From: Acetobacter cerevisiae
GTDB taxonomy: Bacteria; Pseudomonadota; Alphaproteobacteria; Acetobacterales; Acetobacteraceae
Direction: 5' to 3'
DNA: 64,000 bases
Assembly (NCBI RefSeq): GCF_001580535.1
Contig: NZ_LHZA01000153.1
Coordinates: forward strand, 33,946-97,945
Shown: in pieces, positions 39,769 through 48,274 of the stretch
Layout: each line of letters begins with the position of its first letter
How positions within the stretch are numbered: position 1 is the first letter of the stretch
The notes under the pieces: model-generated
Told to the model about the DNA's origin: nothing
What the model saw: only the letters and a program-made list of their open reading frames with translations
The model's database searches: none
Position numbers and translations under genes: made by a program

Positions 39769-40179
39769 ATGCCGATCCAGATCGAGATCATCAGCCCTGA
39801 AAAGGTTCTGGTGTCGCGTGAAGTAGATATGGTGGTCATGCCGGGTGCGGAAGGCGATATCGCCGCCATGCCCGACCGTGCCCCCATGATGCTTCTGCTG
39901 CGTGGTGGTGTTGTCTCACTGTACGAAAATGATGCCGTGACGGACCGTTTCTTCGTCGGTGGTGGCTTTGCGGACATGACGGCAACGCGTTGCACCATTC
40001 TGGCTGATAAAGCCGAGCCTGTGAGCGAAATCTCCATTGATAACGCCACAGCAACGCTCGAAGCGCTGACGGAAGCCTGGGACAAAGCCGACAAGACCGA
40101 TATCTCGCGTCTGGATGTGCTTCAGGACAAAATCCTGTCTGTGCGTGCTGAAATCGAAGCCGGGTCTTCCGCTTCCTGA
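39769..40179 (+). CDS. atpC: F1 ATP synthase epsilon subunit
   Basis: The protein has 136 residues. The N-terminal beta-sandwich shows IEIISPEKVLVSREVDMVVMPGAEGDIAAM, and a C-terminal helical hairpin follows. Epsilon couples gamma to the c-ring and inhibits ATP hydrolysis. It is the last gene of the operon, and a terminator lies 60 bp downstream. Confidence 0.96.
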   Translation: MPIQIEIISPEKVLVSREVDMVVMPGAEGDIAAMPDRAPMMLLLRGGVVSLYENDAVTDRFFVGGGFADMTATRCTILADKAEPVSEISIDNATATLEALTEAWDKADKTDISRLDVLQDKILSVRAEIEAGSSAS

Positions 40180-40240
40180 ATCAGAACCGGGTTCTGCCCG
40201 GTCTTTGAGACAGACGACGCTAAGGCGCCGACCAGTTTCA

Positions 40241-40270
40241 AAAAAAGCCACCCTTGCGGTGGCTTTTTTT
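40241..40270. terminator. Bidirectional terminator between atpC and queF
   Basis: AAAAAAGCCACC, then CTTGC, then GGTGGCTTTTTT form a perfect stem with T-runs on both strands. Confidence 0.92.
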
Positions 40271-40288
40271 ATGCGCTTGTTCTGAGTG

Positions 40289-40759
40289 TCAGCCGCGACC
40301 GCGATAGGTCGGCACGTCCTGTGACGGAATCCAGACATCAGCCGGCGGTGCGCCAGTCTGCCAGAACACATCAATCGGAATACCACCGCGCGGATACCAG
40401 TACGCGCCGATGCGCAGCCAGACCGGGTTGAGGCGTTCAACCAGAGTAGTGGCAATCTGTACGGAGCAGGCTTCGTGAAACGCGCCGTGGTTGCGGAAAC
40501 TGGTCAGGAACAGCTTGAGAGATTTGCTTTCCACAATCCACTGGTCCGGCACGTAATCAATCACGATATGCGCAAAATCCGGCTGGCCGGTGACCGGGCA
40601 GAGAGACGTAAATTCCGGGGCTGTAAAGCGCACCAGATAATTCTTGCCGGGGTAGGGCGCGGGCACGCGTTCCAGAACGGCGTCTTCCGGGCAGGTCGGA
40701 GCAGGGGTTGCGCGGCCAAGCTGGGTGAGGGCGTCACTGCCGTCATCTGGGCGGGTCAT
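40289..40759 (-). CDS. queF: NADPH-dependent 7-cyano-7-deazaguanine reductase
   Basis: The 156-residue single-domain (unimodular) form starts at 40759 after GGAAAG. The nucleophile Cys54 and acid Asp61 lie in [15 protein letters not shown], and the QueF signature [21 protein letters not shown] follows. It reduces preQ0 to preQ1 for queuosine in tRNA. No other queuosine genes are nearby. Confidence 0.96.
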   Translation of the reverse strand: MTRPDDGSDALTQLGRATPAPTCPEDAVLERVPAPYPGKNYLVRFTAPEFTSLCPVTGQPDFAHIVIDYVPDQWIVESKSLKLFLTSFRNHGAFHEACSVQIATTLVERLNPVWLRIGAYWYPRGGIPIDVFWQTGAPPADVWIPSQDVPTYRGRG

Positions 40760-40887
40760 GGCGTTTCTTTCCGTTAGGGTCTGTGTGTGTCTCATGTCGA
40801 AGCTGTGCGGGGTTTCGTCAAGCTTTTCAGAAAGTCAGGCGCTGCTGTCCGCTTCTTTTTCCTGTCAGGTGGTGTATGAAGGCAGAC

Positions 40888-42075
40888 ATGGCCAGAGCTT
40901 CCTCCCCCGCATTTCCCGAACCCCGCCTCATATCCACAACGGACGATCTGGCGACAACTCTTACCCGCCTGCGTGCAGAACCGTATCTGACGATTGATAC
41001 GGAATTCATGCGTGAGCGCACCTACTGGCCGGAGCTGTGTCTGGTGCAGATTGGCGGCGTGCAGGAAGTGGTGCTGATTGACACCATGGCGGACGGCCTG
41101 GATCTGGCACCTCTGGCGGAACTGATGGCCGATGAGTCCGTGCTGAAAGTTTTCCATGCTGCCCGGCAGGATCTGGAAATTTTCCTGCACCTGTTTGATG
41201 CCTTGCCCACACCGCTGTTCGATACGCAGGTTGCGGCCATGGTCGCCGGGTATGGGGATCAGGTTGGGTATGACAGTCTTGTCGGCTCGATCACGGGTCA
41301 TGCGATTGATAAAAGTCACCGCTTTACCGACTGGTCCGTGCGTCCACTTTCTGCTGCACAGCTGACCTATGCCGCAGGAGACGTGACATGGTTGCGCCTT
41401 GTGTATGAACGGCTTGTGAAAAAGCTGGAGCAGGAAAAGCGGCTGGACTGGGTTTCTGCCGAAATGGCGGTGCTGACAGACCCGGCCACGTTCCGGGCCG
41501 ACCCGGAAAAACAATGGGAACGTCTGCGGGCCCGCACGAGCAACCGCCGTATGCTGGGCATTCTGCGCGCCGTCGCAGCTCTGCGGGAGCGGGAAGCGCA
41601 GCGCGTAAACGTGCCGCGTCAGCGTTTGCTGAAAGATGAAAGTCTTCTGGAAATTGCCGCCACAGCGCCAACCACGACTGACGCTCTGGCCCGCGTGCGG
41701 GGGGTGTCTCGTGGGCTGGCCGAAGGGCGCACGGGGCTTGGCCTGCTGGATGCCGTGAAACAGGCGCAGGCTCTGCCGGATGCGGAGCTGCCGCGCTTGC
41801 CGAAAAACCGCAGCAAGGATGCCCCTCGGGCGTCCGCAGCTCTCATGGCTTTGCTGAAAGTGCTGCTTACCAGCTGCTGTGAAGAGCATGATGTTGCGCC
41901 CAAGCTGGTCGCATCCATGGATGATCTGGAAGCGCTGGCGCTTGATCCGTCTGCTCCGAATCCGGCTCTGGCTGGCTGGCGGAAAGCGGTATTTGGGGAT
42001 GCCGCTCTGGCCCTGTGCAATGGTGAGATTGCGCTGGCCGTAAAAGGCGGAAAAGTCGATATTCTGACTCGCTGA
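40888..42075 (+). CDS. rnd: Ribonuclease D
   Basis: The protein has 395 residues; ATG 40888 has GAAGG five bases upstream, while 40876 is a weaker alternative. The DEDD exonuclease domain shows DTEFMRERTYWPELCLVQIG (Asp37, Glu39), FHAARQDLEIF and DVTWLRLVYERL. An HRDC region follows (FRADPEKQWERLRAR, LREREAQRVNVPRQRLLKDE). It trims 3' ends of tRNA and other stable RNAs. It is divergent from queF. Confidence 0.95.
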   Translation: MARASSPAFPEPRLISTTDDLATTLTRLRAEPYLTIDTEFMRERTYWPELCLVQIGGVQEVVLIDTMADGLDLAPLAELMADESVLKVFHAARQDLEIFLHLFDALPTPLFDTQVAAMVAGYGDQVGYDSLVGSITGHAIDKSHRFTDWSVRPLSAAQLTYAAGDVTWLRLVYERLVKKLEQEKRLDWVSAEMAVLTDPATFRADPEKQWERLRARTSNRRMLGILRAVAALREREAQRVNVPRQRLLKDESLLEIAATAPTTTDALARVRGVSRGLAEGRTGLGLLDAVKQAQALPDAELPRLPKNRSKDAPRASAALMALLKVLLTSCCEEHDVAPKLVASMDDLEALALDPSAPNPALAGWRKAVFGDAALALCNGEIALAVKGGKVDILTR

Positions 42076-42079
42076 GACC

Positions 42080-42109
42080 TCTGCCTTCCGCAGTAACAGG
42101 GAAGGCAGA
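42080..42109. terminator. Hairpin between rnd and the PfkB kinase gene
   Basis: TCTGCCTTCC and GGAAGGCAGA form a perfect 10-bp stem between convergent genes. There is no T-run, so it may be a weak or Rho-assisted terminator. Confidence 0.5.
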
Positions 42110-42138
42110 AACGACAGCGAACAGCAGATAAGGGCTTT

Positions 42139-43137
42139 TTAGAAGCCCATTTTCTGCCAAAGATTGGCCAGCGGGCGTGCGCCGACATGCGAGATAATTT
42201 CAGACGCCGCGACAGAAGCCAGACGGCCACATTCCGGCAGGGTGCGACCAGAGGTCAGACCAGCGAGGAAGCCTGCGGCATAGGCATCGCCCGCGCCCGT
42301 TGTATCCACGACCTGAGTGGGGACCGGGGCGACGGTTGTCATCTGCCCGTCATGAATGACCACGCTGCCCAGACCTGAGCGGGTAAGTGCCGCAAAGGTG
42401 GTGTCTTCCAGCGTATGGCGGGCTGCTGTCTCAAAGTTTTCTGTTTCATACAGCGCGCAGATTTCATCTTCATTGGCGAAGAGAATATCGACGTGGCCTT
42501 TTACGAGATCCAGAAACGCCTCACGGTGGCGACCAACGCAGAACGGGTCAGACAGGGAGAGCGCAACCTGACGGCCATTCTGATGCGCGAGTGTTGCAGC
42601 GCGACGGAATGCTTCCTGCGCATGCGGCGGGTCAAACAGATAGCCTTCCAGATACACGATTCTTGAAGCGGCGATTACGTCCGTCAGCACGTCGTCCGGC
42701 GTGAAATGTGTGCACGCACCAAGATAGGTCGCCATGGTGCGCTGGCCATCCGGCGTGACCATGACGACGCAGCGTGCCGTCGGCAGGTTTTCAGACACAT
42801 GGCCGTCCAGCGGCGTGGAGGGGAAGGTAATGCCGTTATCGCGCAGATCCTGCGCAAATTTCTGGCCAGCCGTATCGTGCGCAACTTTGCCCAGATACGC
42901 GACGCGTGCGCCAAACTGTGCTGCTACAACACAGGTATTTGCAGCAGAGCCACCGCCCATCACCTGTTCTACTTTCAGGTTTTCGGTCAGGCTGTCGGCA
43001 CGGGCCGCATCAATCAGCGTCATGCTGCCAGGGGTCAGATTCTGCTCAAGCAGAAACGCGGGTTCGACAGTGGCAAGAATGTCCGTAATGGCGTTGCCAA
43101 TGCCGAGAATATCGTATTTTGCCTCAGAGCCAGTCAT
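42139..43137 (-). CDS. PfkB-family kinase, adenosine-kinase-like
   Basis: The protein has 332 residues from the start at 43137; the open frame further upstream is not family-like. Features are ILGIGNAITDILATV at the start, the GGGSAANT loop, and the anion hole DTTGAGDAYAAGFLAGL with the catalytic aspartate. The overall pattern (FLxxxxLTPGSMTLID, LSLSDPFCV) matches the alphaproteobacterial adenosine/sugar kinase group. The acceptor could be adenosine, guanosine or a sugar. Confidence 0.9.
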   Translation of the reverse strand: MTGSEAKYDILGIGNAITDILATVEPAFLLEQNLTPGSMTLIDAARADSLTENLKVEQVMGGGSAANTCVVAAQFGARVAYLGKVAHDTAGQKFAQDLRDNGITFPSTPLDGHVSENLPTARCVVMVTPDGQRTMATYLGACTHFTPDDVLTDVIAASRIVYLEGYLFDPPHAQEAFRRAATLAHQNGRQVALSLSDPFCVGRHREAFLDLVKGHVDILFANEDEICALYETENFETAARHTLEDTTFAALTRSGLGSVVIHDGQMTTVAPVPTQVVDTTGAGDAYAAGFLAGLTSGRTLPECGRLASVAASEIISHVGARPLANLWQKMGF

Positions 43138-43332
43138 GACGATGTCTATTTTCCTGAAAAAATGAGCAGATCGGCTCTTTCGGTATCGCGCTGCCATAAA
43201 AAGGGCAACAGCAAGCGCTAACGGATGCTTGCCGCACGGTCTGTCAGCTGTATAACAAATTGGCTGCCAGCTTGATGGATCGACGCGGGCAAGTACAGAC
43301 GTATAACCGCTGTCGCAGATACGGCAGCCAGC

Positions 43333-44052
43333 ATGGCGGGGGGATTCTTGTTTAAAAGACGCAAGCCTGAAGATAACCGACCGGCCGGGCAAAATGCCGG
43401 TCAGAGTACCAGTCAGCCGGGCGCTGCGCGTCCTGCCGGAGCATTTGGTACACTTTTCCCTTCTTCTTCTCCCGCGGGTTCGCCTCCGTCATCCGGCAGC
43501 GGCACGGCACCTGCTTCCCGTCCAGACGCAACAAAGGAGACCTCCATGGGTCGTGCGCCTCTCCCCCCCGGTTCCCCTCTTTCTCCCAACGCTGGCGTGC
43601 CCCCCATGCCGGGTGCCGCTGCACGAGGCATGAACCCCCAGCAGCCGAAAAAAGAAGTTCCGGACCAGCGGACCCTCGTTGTCGGCCGCGGTATCAGCGT
43701 TCAGGGCACCGTGCAGGATGCTGAGCGTCTGGTTGTGGAAGGCACTGTGGAATCCAGCATGATTTCCGCCAAGGAACTTGCTGTCATGCCGGGCGGTCTG
43801 TTCCGCGGTGGCGTGGAAGTTGAGAACGCGGAAATCGCCGGGACGGTTGATGGCACGCTGACGGTGCGCGGGAGCCTGACGGTGCGTGCAACGGGCCGCC
43901 TGCTGGGCAAAGCTGCCTGCCGCCGCCTGAAGGTGGAAGATGGTGGTCAGATCACCGGTCAGCTGGAAATGCTGAGCGATGACAACAAAGCACCGAAGCC
44001 TGCTGCTCCCGCAACGCCTGCTGCGGATGCACCGGTTAAAGCTGAAGGCTGA
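43333..44052 (+). CDS. Bactofilin (polymer-forming cytoskeletal protein)
   Basis: The protein has 239 residues. The N-terminal 110 residues are a long Pro/Ser/Gly/Ala-rich disordered stretch. The bactofilin core follows from about 113: RTLVVGRGISVQGTVQDAERLVVEGTVE...GTVDGTLTVRGSLTVRATGRLLGK, a right-handed beta-helix of repeating turns that self-assembles without nucleotide. An Ala/Pro tail ends it. Bactofilins localise peptidoglycan enzymes and shape cells. The disordered N-terminus is longer than in Caulobacter BacA and may be the membrane- or partner-binding part. Confidence 0.92.
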   Translation: MAGGFLFKRRKPEDNRPAGQNAGQSTSQPGAARPAGAFGTLFPSSSPAGSPPSSGSGTAPASRPDATKETSMGRAPLPPGSPLSPNAGVPPMPGAAARGMNPQQPKKEVPDQRTLVVGRGISVQGTVQDAERLVVEGTVESSMISAKELAVMPGGLFRGGVEVENAEIAGTVDGTLTVRGSLTVRATGRLLGKAACRRLKVEDGGQITGQLEMLSDDNKAPKPAAPATPAADAPVKAEG

Positions 44053-44101
44053 TCTGCTTCTGATCAGACGGGGGTGAAAGCCCCCGCTTTCAGTAAGGCA
44101 T

Positions 44102-44146
44102 AAAAAAGGCGCGCCCTTTGCTGATGCAAAGCGGCGCGCTTTTTTA
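44102..44146. terminator. Bidirectional terminator between bactofilin and gcrA
   Basis: AAAAAAGGCGCGCC with CTTTGC, a TGAT loop, then GCAAAG and GGCGCGCTTTTTT form a long stem with runs on both sides, between convergent genes. Confidence 0.9.
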
Positions 44147-44165
44147 TGGAACGTGCGGTGTGACG

Positions 44166-44756
44166 TCAGGCGACGTTATCGCGCCGGTCACGCAGTTTGA
44201 CGTAAGCAATCTGTGCATGTTCTGCACAATAGGGCTTACCCGGCAGCGGTGTGGCTCCACAGAAATGGAAGCCCGGTGTGCCGGGGTCGCCAATCGGCCA
44301 GCAGCAGGACGGCCCACGGCGCTTTTTGGGTTCCGGGTCGGAAATGCTGCGCAGGGACGTTTTGGGCTTTGCCGAGGCGCGTGGCGCTGCCGGAGCTTTG
44401 GCTGGTTTAGCTTCAGCCTTGGGCTGCGGAGCAGGTTTGGGAGCCGGAGCGTCCACAGCCGGGGCCGCAGTTGTAGCAGGCTTGGCGTCTGCTACAGGGG
44501 GCGCAGCCTGAGGCGCTTTTTCCTTAGCAGGTGCAGCTGCGGGGGCCGGAGCCGCTTTTGCAGCACTTTCCGTGCCAGCGACTTTGGTTTTGTCACTCCG
44601 CCGGATGGGGGACGGACGCGGGGACAGACTCAGACGATGCGCTTTGCCCACCACGGCGTTTTTGGTGATGGAGAGCCGACGGCCAATTTCTGCAGTTGAG
44701 AGGCCTTCCGCCCAGAGCTCTTTGAGCCGGGCGATCGTTTCATCGGTCCACTCCAT
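44166..44756 (-). CDS. gcrA: Cell-cycle regulator GcrA
   Basis: The protein has 196 residues. The N-terminus WTDETIARLKELWAEGLSTAEIGRRL is the GcrA helix-turn-helix, followed by a KNAVVGKAHRLSL recognition helix. The middle is about 70 residues of Ala/Pro/Lys linker. The C-terminal sigma-70-binding region contains CCWPIGDPGTPGFHFCG and PYCAEHA. GcrA binds methylated GANTC sites with RNA polymerase in alphaproteobacteria. The linker is longer than I would expect from Caulobacter (about 170 residues). Confidence 0.95.
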   Translation of the reverse strand: MEWTDETIARLKELWAEGLSTAEIGRRLSITKNAVVGKAHRLSLSPRPSPIRRSDKTKVAGTESAAKAAPAPAAAPAKEKAPQAAPPVADAKPATTAAPAVDAPAPKPAPQPKAEAKPAKAPAAPRASAKPKTSLRSISDPEPKKRRGPSCCWPIGDPGTPGFHFCGATPLPGKPYCAEHAQIAYVKLRDRRDNVA

Positions 44757-44899
44757 GCACAGGCACCTTTTCGTATTGTCACGGGTCAGTGAAGCCAGAT
44801 GCTTCAGTGCCGGGCATATTAAGGGCAGAGCAGGGGTATCTCAAGGAGAAAGGCCAGAAATTCTTGAAATCAGGCGGGTTTCTGGCTGTTTTACCGGCC

Positions 44900-45511
44900 T
44901 TAGTGCGTACCGGCTTCCATCATCAGGGGGTAGAGGGAGGCCACCAGCAGGGTGGCCATGGTCAGGTTGAACCCACGCAGAATGGCAGGCTGGCTCAGCC
45001 ACCGGCGCATGAGGGCACCAAAGCTGGTCCACAGGCTGACGCACGGGATGGCGGTGAGCCCACAAATGATGCAGGCCAGAGCTAAGCCAAACAGAAAATT
45101 CTCGTGCGGCAGATAGGCGGAGACAATCCCAATAGCGATAATCCATGCCTTGGGGTTAACCCACTGGAACCCCGCTGCCTGTAAGAAACTGATGGGCGGG
45201 CTCCCCCCGGCTTCAGTCGATGCAGGTTTTGCCGTGGCGATTTTCCATGCCAGCCAGAGCAGATACGCAGCACTCACATATTTCAGCCAGACATACAGCA
45301 GAGGAAAGCGCTCAAACACCACGCCCAGCCCCAGCCCAACCAGCGCGACCATCAGTACAAAGCCAAGGGTGACACCAAGCATATGCGGGATGGACCGCCG
45401 GAACCCGTGGTTCAGGCCCGAGGCAGCCAGCATGGTGTTGTTCGGACCGGGCGTGATGGAGGCCACCAGAGCGAAAGCGGTCAGGGGGCCGAAGGTGCTC
45501 CAGAAGGACAT
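44900..45511 (-). CDS. LysE/RhtB-family exporter
   Basis: The protein has 203 residues and six membrane helices. The LysE signature is ITPGPNNTMLAASGLNHGFRRS with the P-G-P motif, followed by the QWVNPKAWI segment. The family exports amino acids or related metabolites. The start at 45511 has GGAG upstream; the frame is open to 45553. The substrate is not indicated by the neighbours. Confidence 0.9.
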   Translation of the reverse strand: MSFWSTFGPLTAFALVASITPGPNNTMLAASGLNHGFRRSIPHMLGVTLGFVLMVALVGLGLGVVFERFPLLYVWLKYVSAAYLLWLAWKIATAKPASTEAGGSPPISFLQAAGFQWVNPKAWIIAIGIVSAYLPHENFLFGLALACIICGLTAIPCVSLWTSFGALMRRWLSQPAILRGFNLTMATLLVASLYPLMMEAGTH

Positions 45512-46136
45512 GAGGCGCAAAACTCCGTTTGCAGAAGGCGGAAGAGCCATCATATTCAGGAAAATGCTCTTATGCTACGCTGGTGGTTCAGCCGCAGCGG
45601 CCCGAAAGGCCCGGTTGAGCAGTAACTGACAAGCCGGATTGCAGATCACTTTCGGCGCGCCGGCAGCCGCCTGCCATCTGTGCGGTGGATGGCAGAAAGT
45701 GCCGGGATCAGCCGCCATACTGACCGTCATCCTATTTGCGTCTGACGGTCAGTATGGCAGATCACCAAAAATTCTGGTCCGTTTTTAAGAAACCACTGTG
45801 ATAATAAAAAGGTATTGTTTCTTATTCAGTAAAGATTTCCGTATTTCCTCAATGAGATCTGCGTAGTCTGGGAAAGATGTAAAGCAAGCCTGAAAAGCGT
45901 TTGCGAGGAAAATATCGGATAACGAAAGACGTTTTTCAAAGAGTTCCTGTTATATTGTAACATCTGCGCGTCTTGTTGTGTTTCCGATACAGATGCATCC
46001 TGACAGAAAAGCAGATGTGACCAGAGAACACGTGCAGCACGGTAGCTCTCGGGGTCAGCTTGGGGCTATTCTGAAAAACACATAGCGCATCTGAGAGACG
46101 GTGCGCACAAACAGACACAATACACAGGGGATGAGC
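45512..46136 (+). other. Gene-free AT-rich stretch between lysE and frmA
   Basis: About 625 bp with no convincing gene. It holds a perfect 16-bp inverted repeat (45714-45758), is clearly AT-rich from 45760 to 46000, and should carry the frmA promoter. Confidence 0.55.
45714..45758. repeat. Perfect 16-bp inverted repeat with 13-bp loop
   Basis: GCCATACTGACCGTCA is followed after 13 bp by its exact complement TGACGGTCAGTATGGC. Each arm also contains the odd palindrome TGAC-C-GTCA. There is no T-run. It could be an operator pair for a TetR-like regulator, or a transcript hairpin. Confidence 0.75.
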
Positions 46137-47252
46137 ATGGACGTACGGGCAGCCGTAGCCTTTGAAGCGGGTAAACCGCTGGAAATTGAAACCGTGCAAC
46201 TGGAAGGCCCGCGTGAGGGTGAAGTTCTGGTGGAAATCAAGGCAACGGGCCTGTGCCACACGGATAAATACACTCTCTCTGGTGCGGACCCGGAAGGTCT
46301 GTTTCCGGCTATTCTGGGCCATGAGGGGGCTGGCATTGTGGTTGAGGTCGGCCCCGGTGTGCGGCACCTGAAACCCGGTGACCACGTGATTCCGCTCTAC
46401 ACGCCGGAATGCCGGGAATGTAAATCCTGCCTCTCCCGCAAGACCAACCTGTGCACGGCTATTCGCTCCACACAGGGAAAAGGCCTGATGCCTGATGGGA
46501 CCTCACGTTTTTCCTTCAAGGGGCAGCCGATCCATCATTATATGGGCTGTTCCACCTTTGCGAATTACACGGTTCTGCCAGAAATCGCGCTGGCTAAAAT
46601 TCGGGAAGATGCCCCGTTTGATAAGGTCTGTTACATCGGCTGTGGCGTGACGACCGGCATCGGCGCAGTGCTGTTTACGGCGAAGGTCGAGACGGGCTCC
46701 ACAGTCGTGGTGTTCGGGCTGGGTGGCATTGGGCTGAATGTCATTCAGGGTGCCAAAATGGTGGGGGCCGATCGCATTATCGGTGTGGACATCAACCCGG
46801 AGCGGGAAGCCATTGCTCGCAAATTCGGTATGACCGATTTTGTGAACCCGAAGGATCTGGGCCCGAAAGGCGATCTGGTTGGCTATCTGATTGAACTGAC
46901 AGATGGCGGCGCGGATTACACGTTTGAATGTGTGGGCAACCCGACTCTGATGCGTCAGGCGCTGGAATGTGCCCATCGTGGGTGGGGTGTTTCAACCATC
47001 ATCGGTGTGGCTGGGGCCGGGCAGGAAATAAGCACGCGACCGTTCCAGCTTGTTACGGGGCGCCGGTGGATTGGGTCCGCTTTTGGTGGGGCACGTGGAC
47101 GGACCGATGTTCCAAAAATTGTTGATTGGTACATGGATCATAAGATCAATATTGATCTTATGATTACCCACAAGCTCCCGCTGGAAAAAATCAACGAGGG
47201 CTTTGATATGATGGCGCGCGGGGAGAGTATCCGCACAGTTGTAGAATATTAA
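46137..47252 (+). CDS. frmA: S-(hydroxymethyl)glutathione dehydrogenase / class III alcohol dehydrogenase
   Basis: The protein has 371 residues. Start 46137 has AGGGG six bases upstream; 46131 is a less likely start. Catalytic zinc region [12 protein letters not shown] and GHEGAGIV, structural zinc cysteines in [16 protein letters not shown], and NAD-binding [14 protein letters not shown] are visible. The long form with ECRECK is typical of glutathione-dependent formaldehyde dehydrogenase. It oxidises the formaldehyde-glutathione adduct and can reduce S-nitrosoglutathione. No frmR or esterase lies beside it. Confidence 0.95.
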   Translation: MDVRAAVAFEAGKPLEIETVQLEGPREGEVLVEIKATGLCHTDKYTLSGADPEGLFPAILGHEGAGIVVEVGPGVRHLKPGDHVIPLYTPECRECKSCLSRKTNLCTAIRSTQGKGLMPDGTSRFSFKGQPIHHYMGCSTFANYTVLPEIALAKIREDAPFDKVCYIGCGVTTGIGAVLFTAKVETGSTVVVFGLGGIGLNVIQGAKMVGADRIIGVDINPEREAIARKFGMTDFVNPKDLGPKGDLVGYLIELTDGGADYTFECVGNPTLMRQALECAHRGWGVSTIIGVAGAGQEISTRPFQLVTGRRWIGSAFGGARGRTDVPKIVDWYMDHKINIDLMITHKLPLEKINEGFDMMARGESIRTVVEY

Positions 47253-47262
47253 AACGTGTTTC

Positions 47263-47293
47263 AGCCCCGGCCTTTTTGTGCCGGGGCTTTTTT
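47263..47293 (+). terminator. Intrinsic terminator of frmA
   Basis: AGCCCCGGC and GCCGGGGCT form a nine-bp stem followed by six T, 10 bp after the stop. Confidence 0.9.
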
Positions 47294-47303
47294 AATGCGT
47301 CGC

Positions 47304-47654
47304 TCAGGGCAGAAGGCGCAGCACTGTGTCCGCAGGGCGGCATGCCGCAGCCCCTTTATTCGTCACGACAATCGGGCGGTTGAGCAGAGCAGGGTGTTCA
47401 GCAATCGCGTCCAGAATCTGATCATCCGTGACACTCGGGTCTTTTAGCCCCAGTTCTTCATAGAGCGGGCCTTTCTGGCGCAGCAGATCTCGTGCTGTCA
47501 GCTCGGTCTGGTTTACAAGCTCGGCCAGCCTTTCCCGGCTGGGCGGTGTTTTCAGATACAGCACAATTTCCGGCTCAATCCCGGCGTCCCGAATGAGGCC
47601 AAGGACGGTGCGGGACGTGCCGCAGGCGGGGTTGTGGTACAGCGTGACAGTCAT
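47304..47654 (-). CDS. arsC: ArsC/Spx-family arsenate reductase-like protein
   Basis: The 116-residue protein is a thioredoxin fold with the catalytic Cys11 in NPACGTSR, then YLKTPPSRERL and NRPIVVTNKGAAACRPADTVLRLLP, as in glutaredoxin-linked ArsC of the plasmid R773 type. AAGGACG precedes the start. No arsB, arsR or arsH is nearby, so a role in arsenate resistance is likely by homology but not supported by context. Confidence 0.9.
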   Translation of the reverse strand: MTVTLYHNPACGTSRTVLGLIRDAGIEPEIVLYLKTPPSRERLAELVNQTELTARDLLRQKGPLYEELGLKDPSVTDDQILDAIAEHPALLNRPIVVTNKGAAACRPADTVLRLLP

Positions 47655-47693
47655 GAACAGCGTCCTTGTAGCAGGTGAAAAAGAAAGACAGCC

Positions 47694-48155
47694 TCAGACG
47701 GGCAGAGGACGATTATCGGCAATCGCTTCCATCGCCATGTAAGAGGTGACGGTATCAATGTCGATTTTTTCTATCATTTTGCGATAAATGGCATCAAAGG
47801 CATTCATGTCCCGCGCAACCACCTTCAGCATGTAGTCATACTCACCGGCAATCCGATAGAAATCGACAATATTGGGAATGGAGAGGATGATCTGCCGGAA
47901 GCTTTTCAGCCACTCCTGTGAATGGTGGCGTGTTTTGATGAGCACGAGCACCGTCAGATCCAGCTCCACCGCCGCACGGTCCAGCTGCAGCGTTTGCCCT
48001 TGCATCACCCCCGCTGCGCGCAGAGCTTGCAGACGCCGCCAGCACGCATTTTGTGACATGCCGACCCGCTCTGCCAGATCCCGCTGAGATAGCGAGGCAT
48101 CCTGCTGCAAGGCGCGGAGGATTGCACGATCAAAACTATCAAGTTTATGGGTCAT
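47694..48155 (-). CDS. Lrp/AsnC-family transcriptional regulator
   Basis: The protein has 153 residues. The N-terminal helix-turn-helix includes LSQRDLAERVGMSQNACWRRLQAL, and the C-terminal RAM domain covers about 65-150 (IVDFYRIAGEYDYMLKVVARDMNAF). It likely senses an amino acid. It is divergent from a class V aminotransferase, and a 14-bp palindrome lies three bases from its start, so it probably controls itself and that gene. Confidence 0.92.
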   Translation of the reverse strand: MTHKLDSFDRAILRALQQDASLSQRDLAERVGMSQNACWRRLQALRAAGVMQGQTLQLDRAAVELDLTVLVLIKTRHHSQEWLKSFRQIILSIPNIVDFYRIAGEYDYMLKVVARDMNAFDAIYRKMIEKIDIDTVTSYMAMEAIADNRPLPV

Positions 48156-48158
48156 AAC

Positions 48159-48172
48159 CGATCATATGATCG
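48159..48172. promoter_or_regulatory. Perfect 14-bp palindrome, probable Lrp/AsnC operator
   Basis: CGATCATATGATCG is perfectly symmetric and lies directly in front of the Lrp start codon (48155), in the divergent region to the aminotransferase gene. It would overlap the Lrp ribosome-binding region. Confidence 0.55.
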
Positions 48173-48274
48173 AATATGACGGGATTCAATCATGAAATAG
48201 GGAAACTTTTTTGGATTGGTGTTTCTTATGATGGCGGAACAGCCTTTTCCAGTCTGCGTGGTTCCGGAATTATG

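Noticed and set aside
47304..47654. An arsenic resistance operon around the ArsC-like gene
   Set aside because: No arsB/acr3, arsH or arsR is adjacent; the ArsR-family gene at 62812 belongs to the BigR branch.
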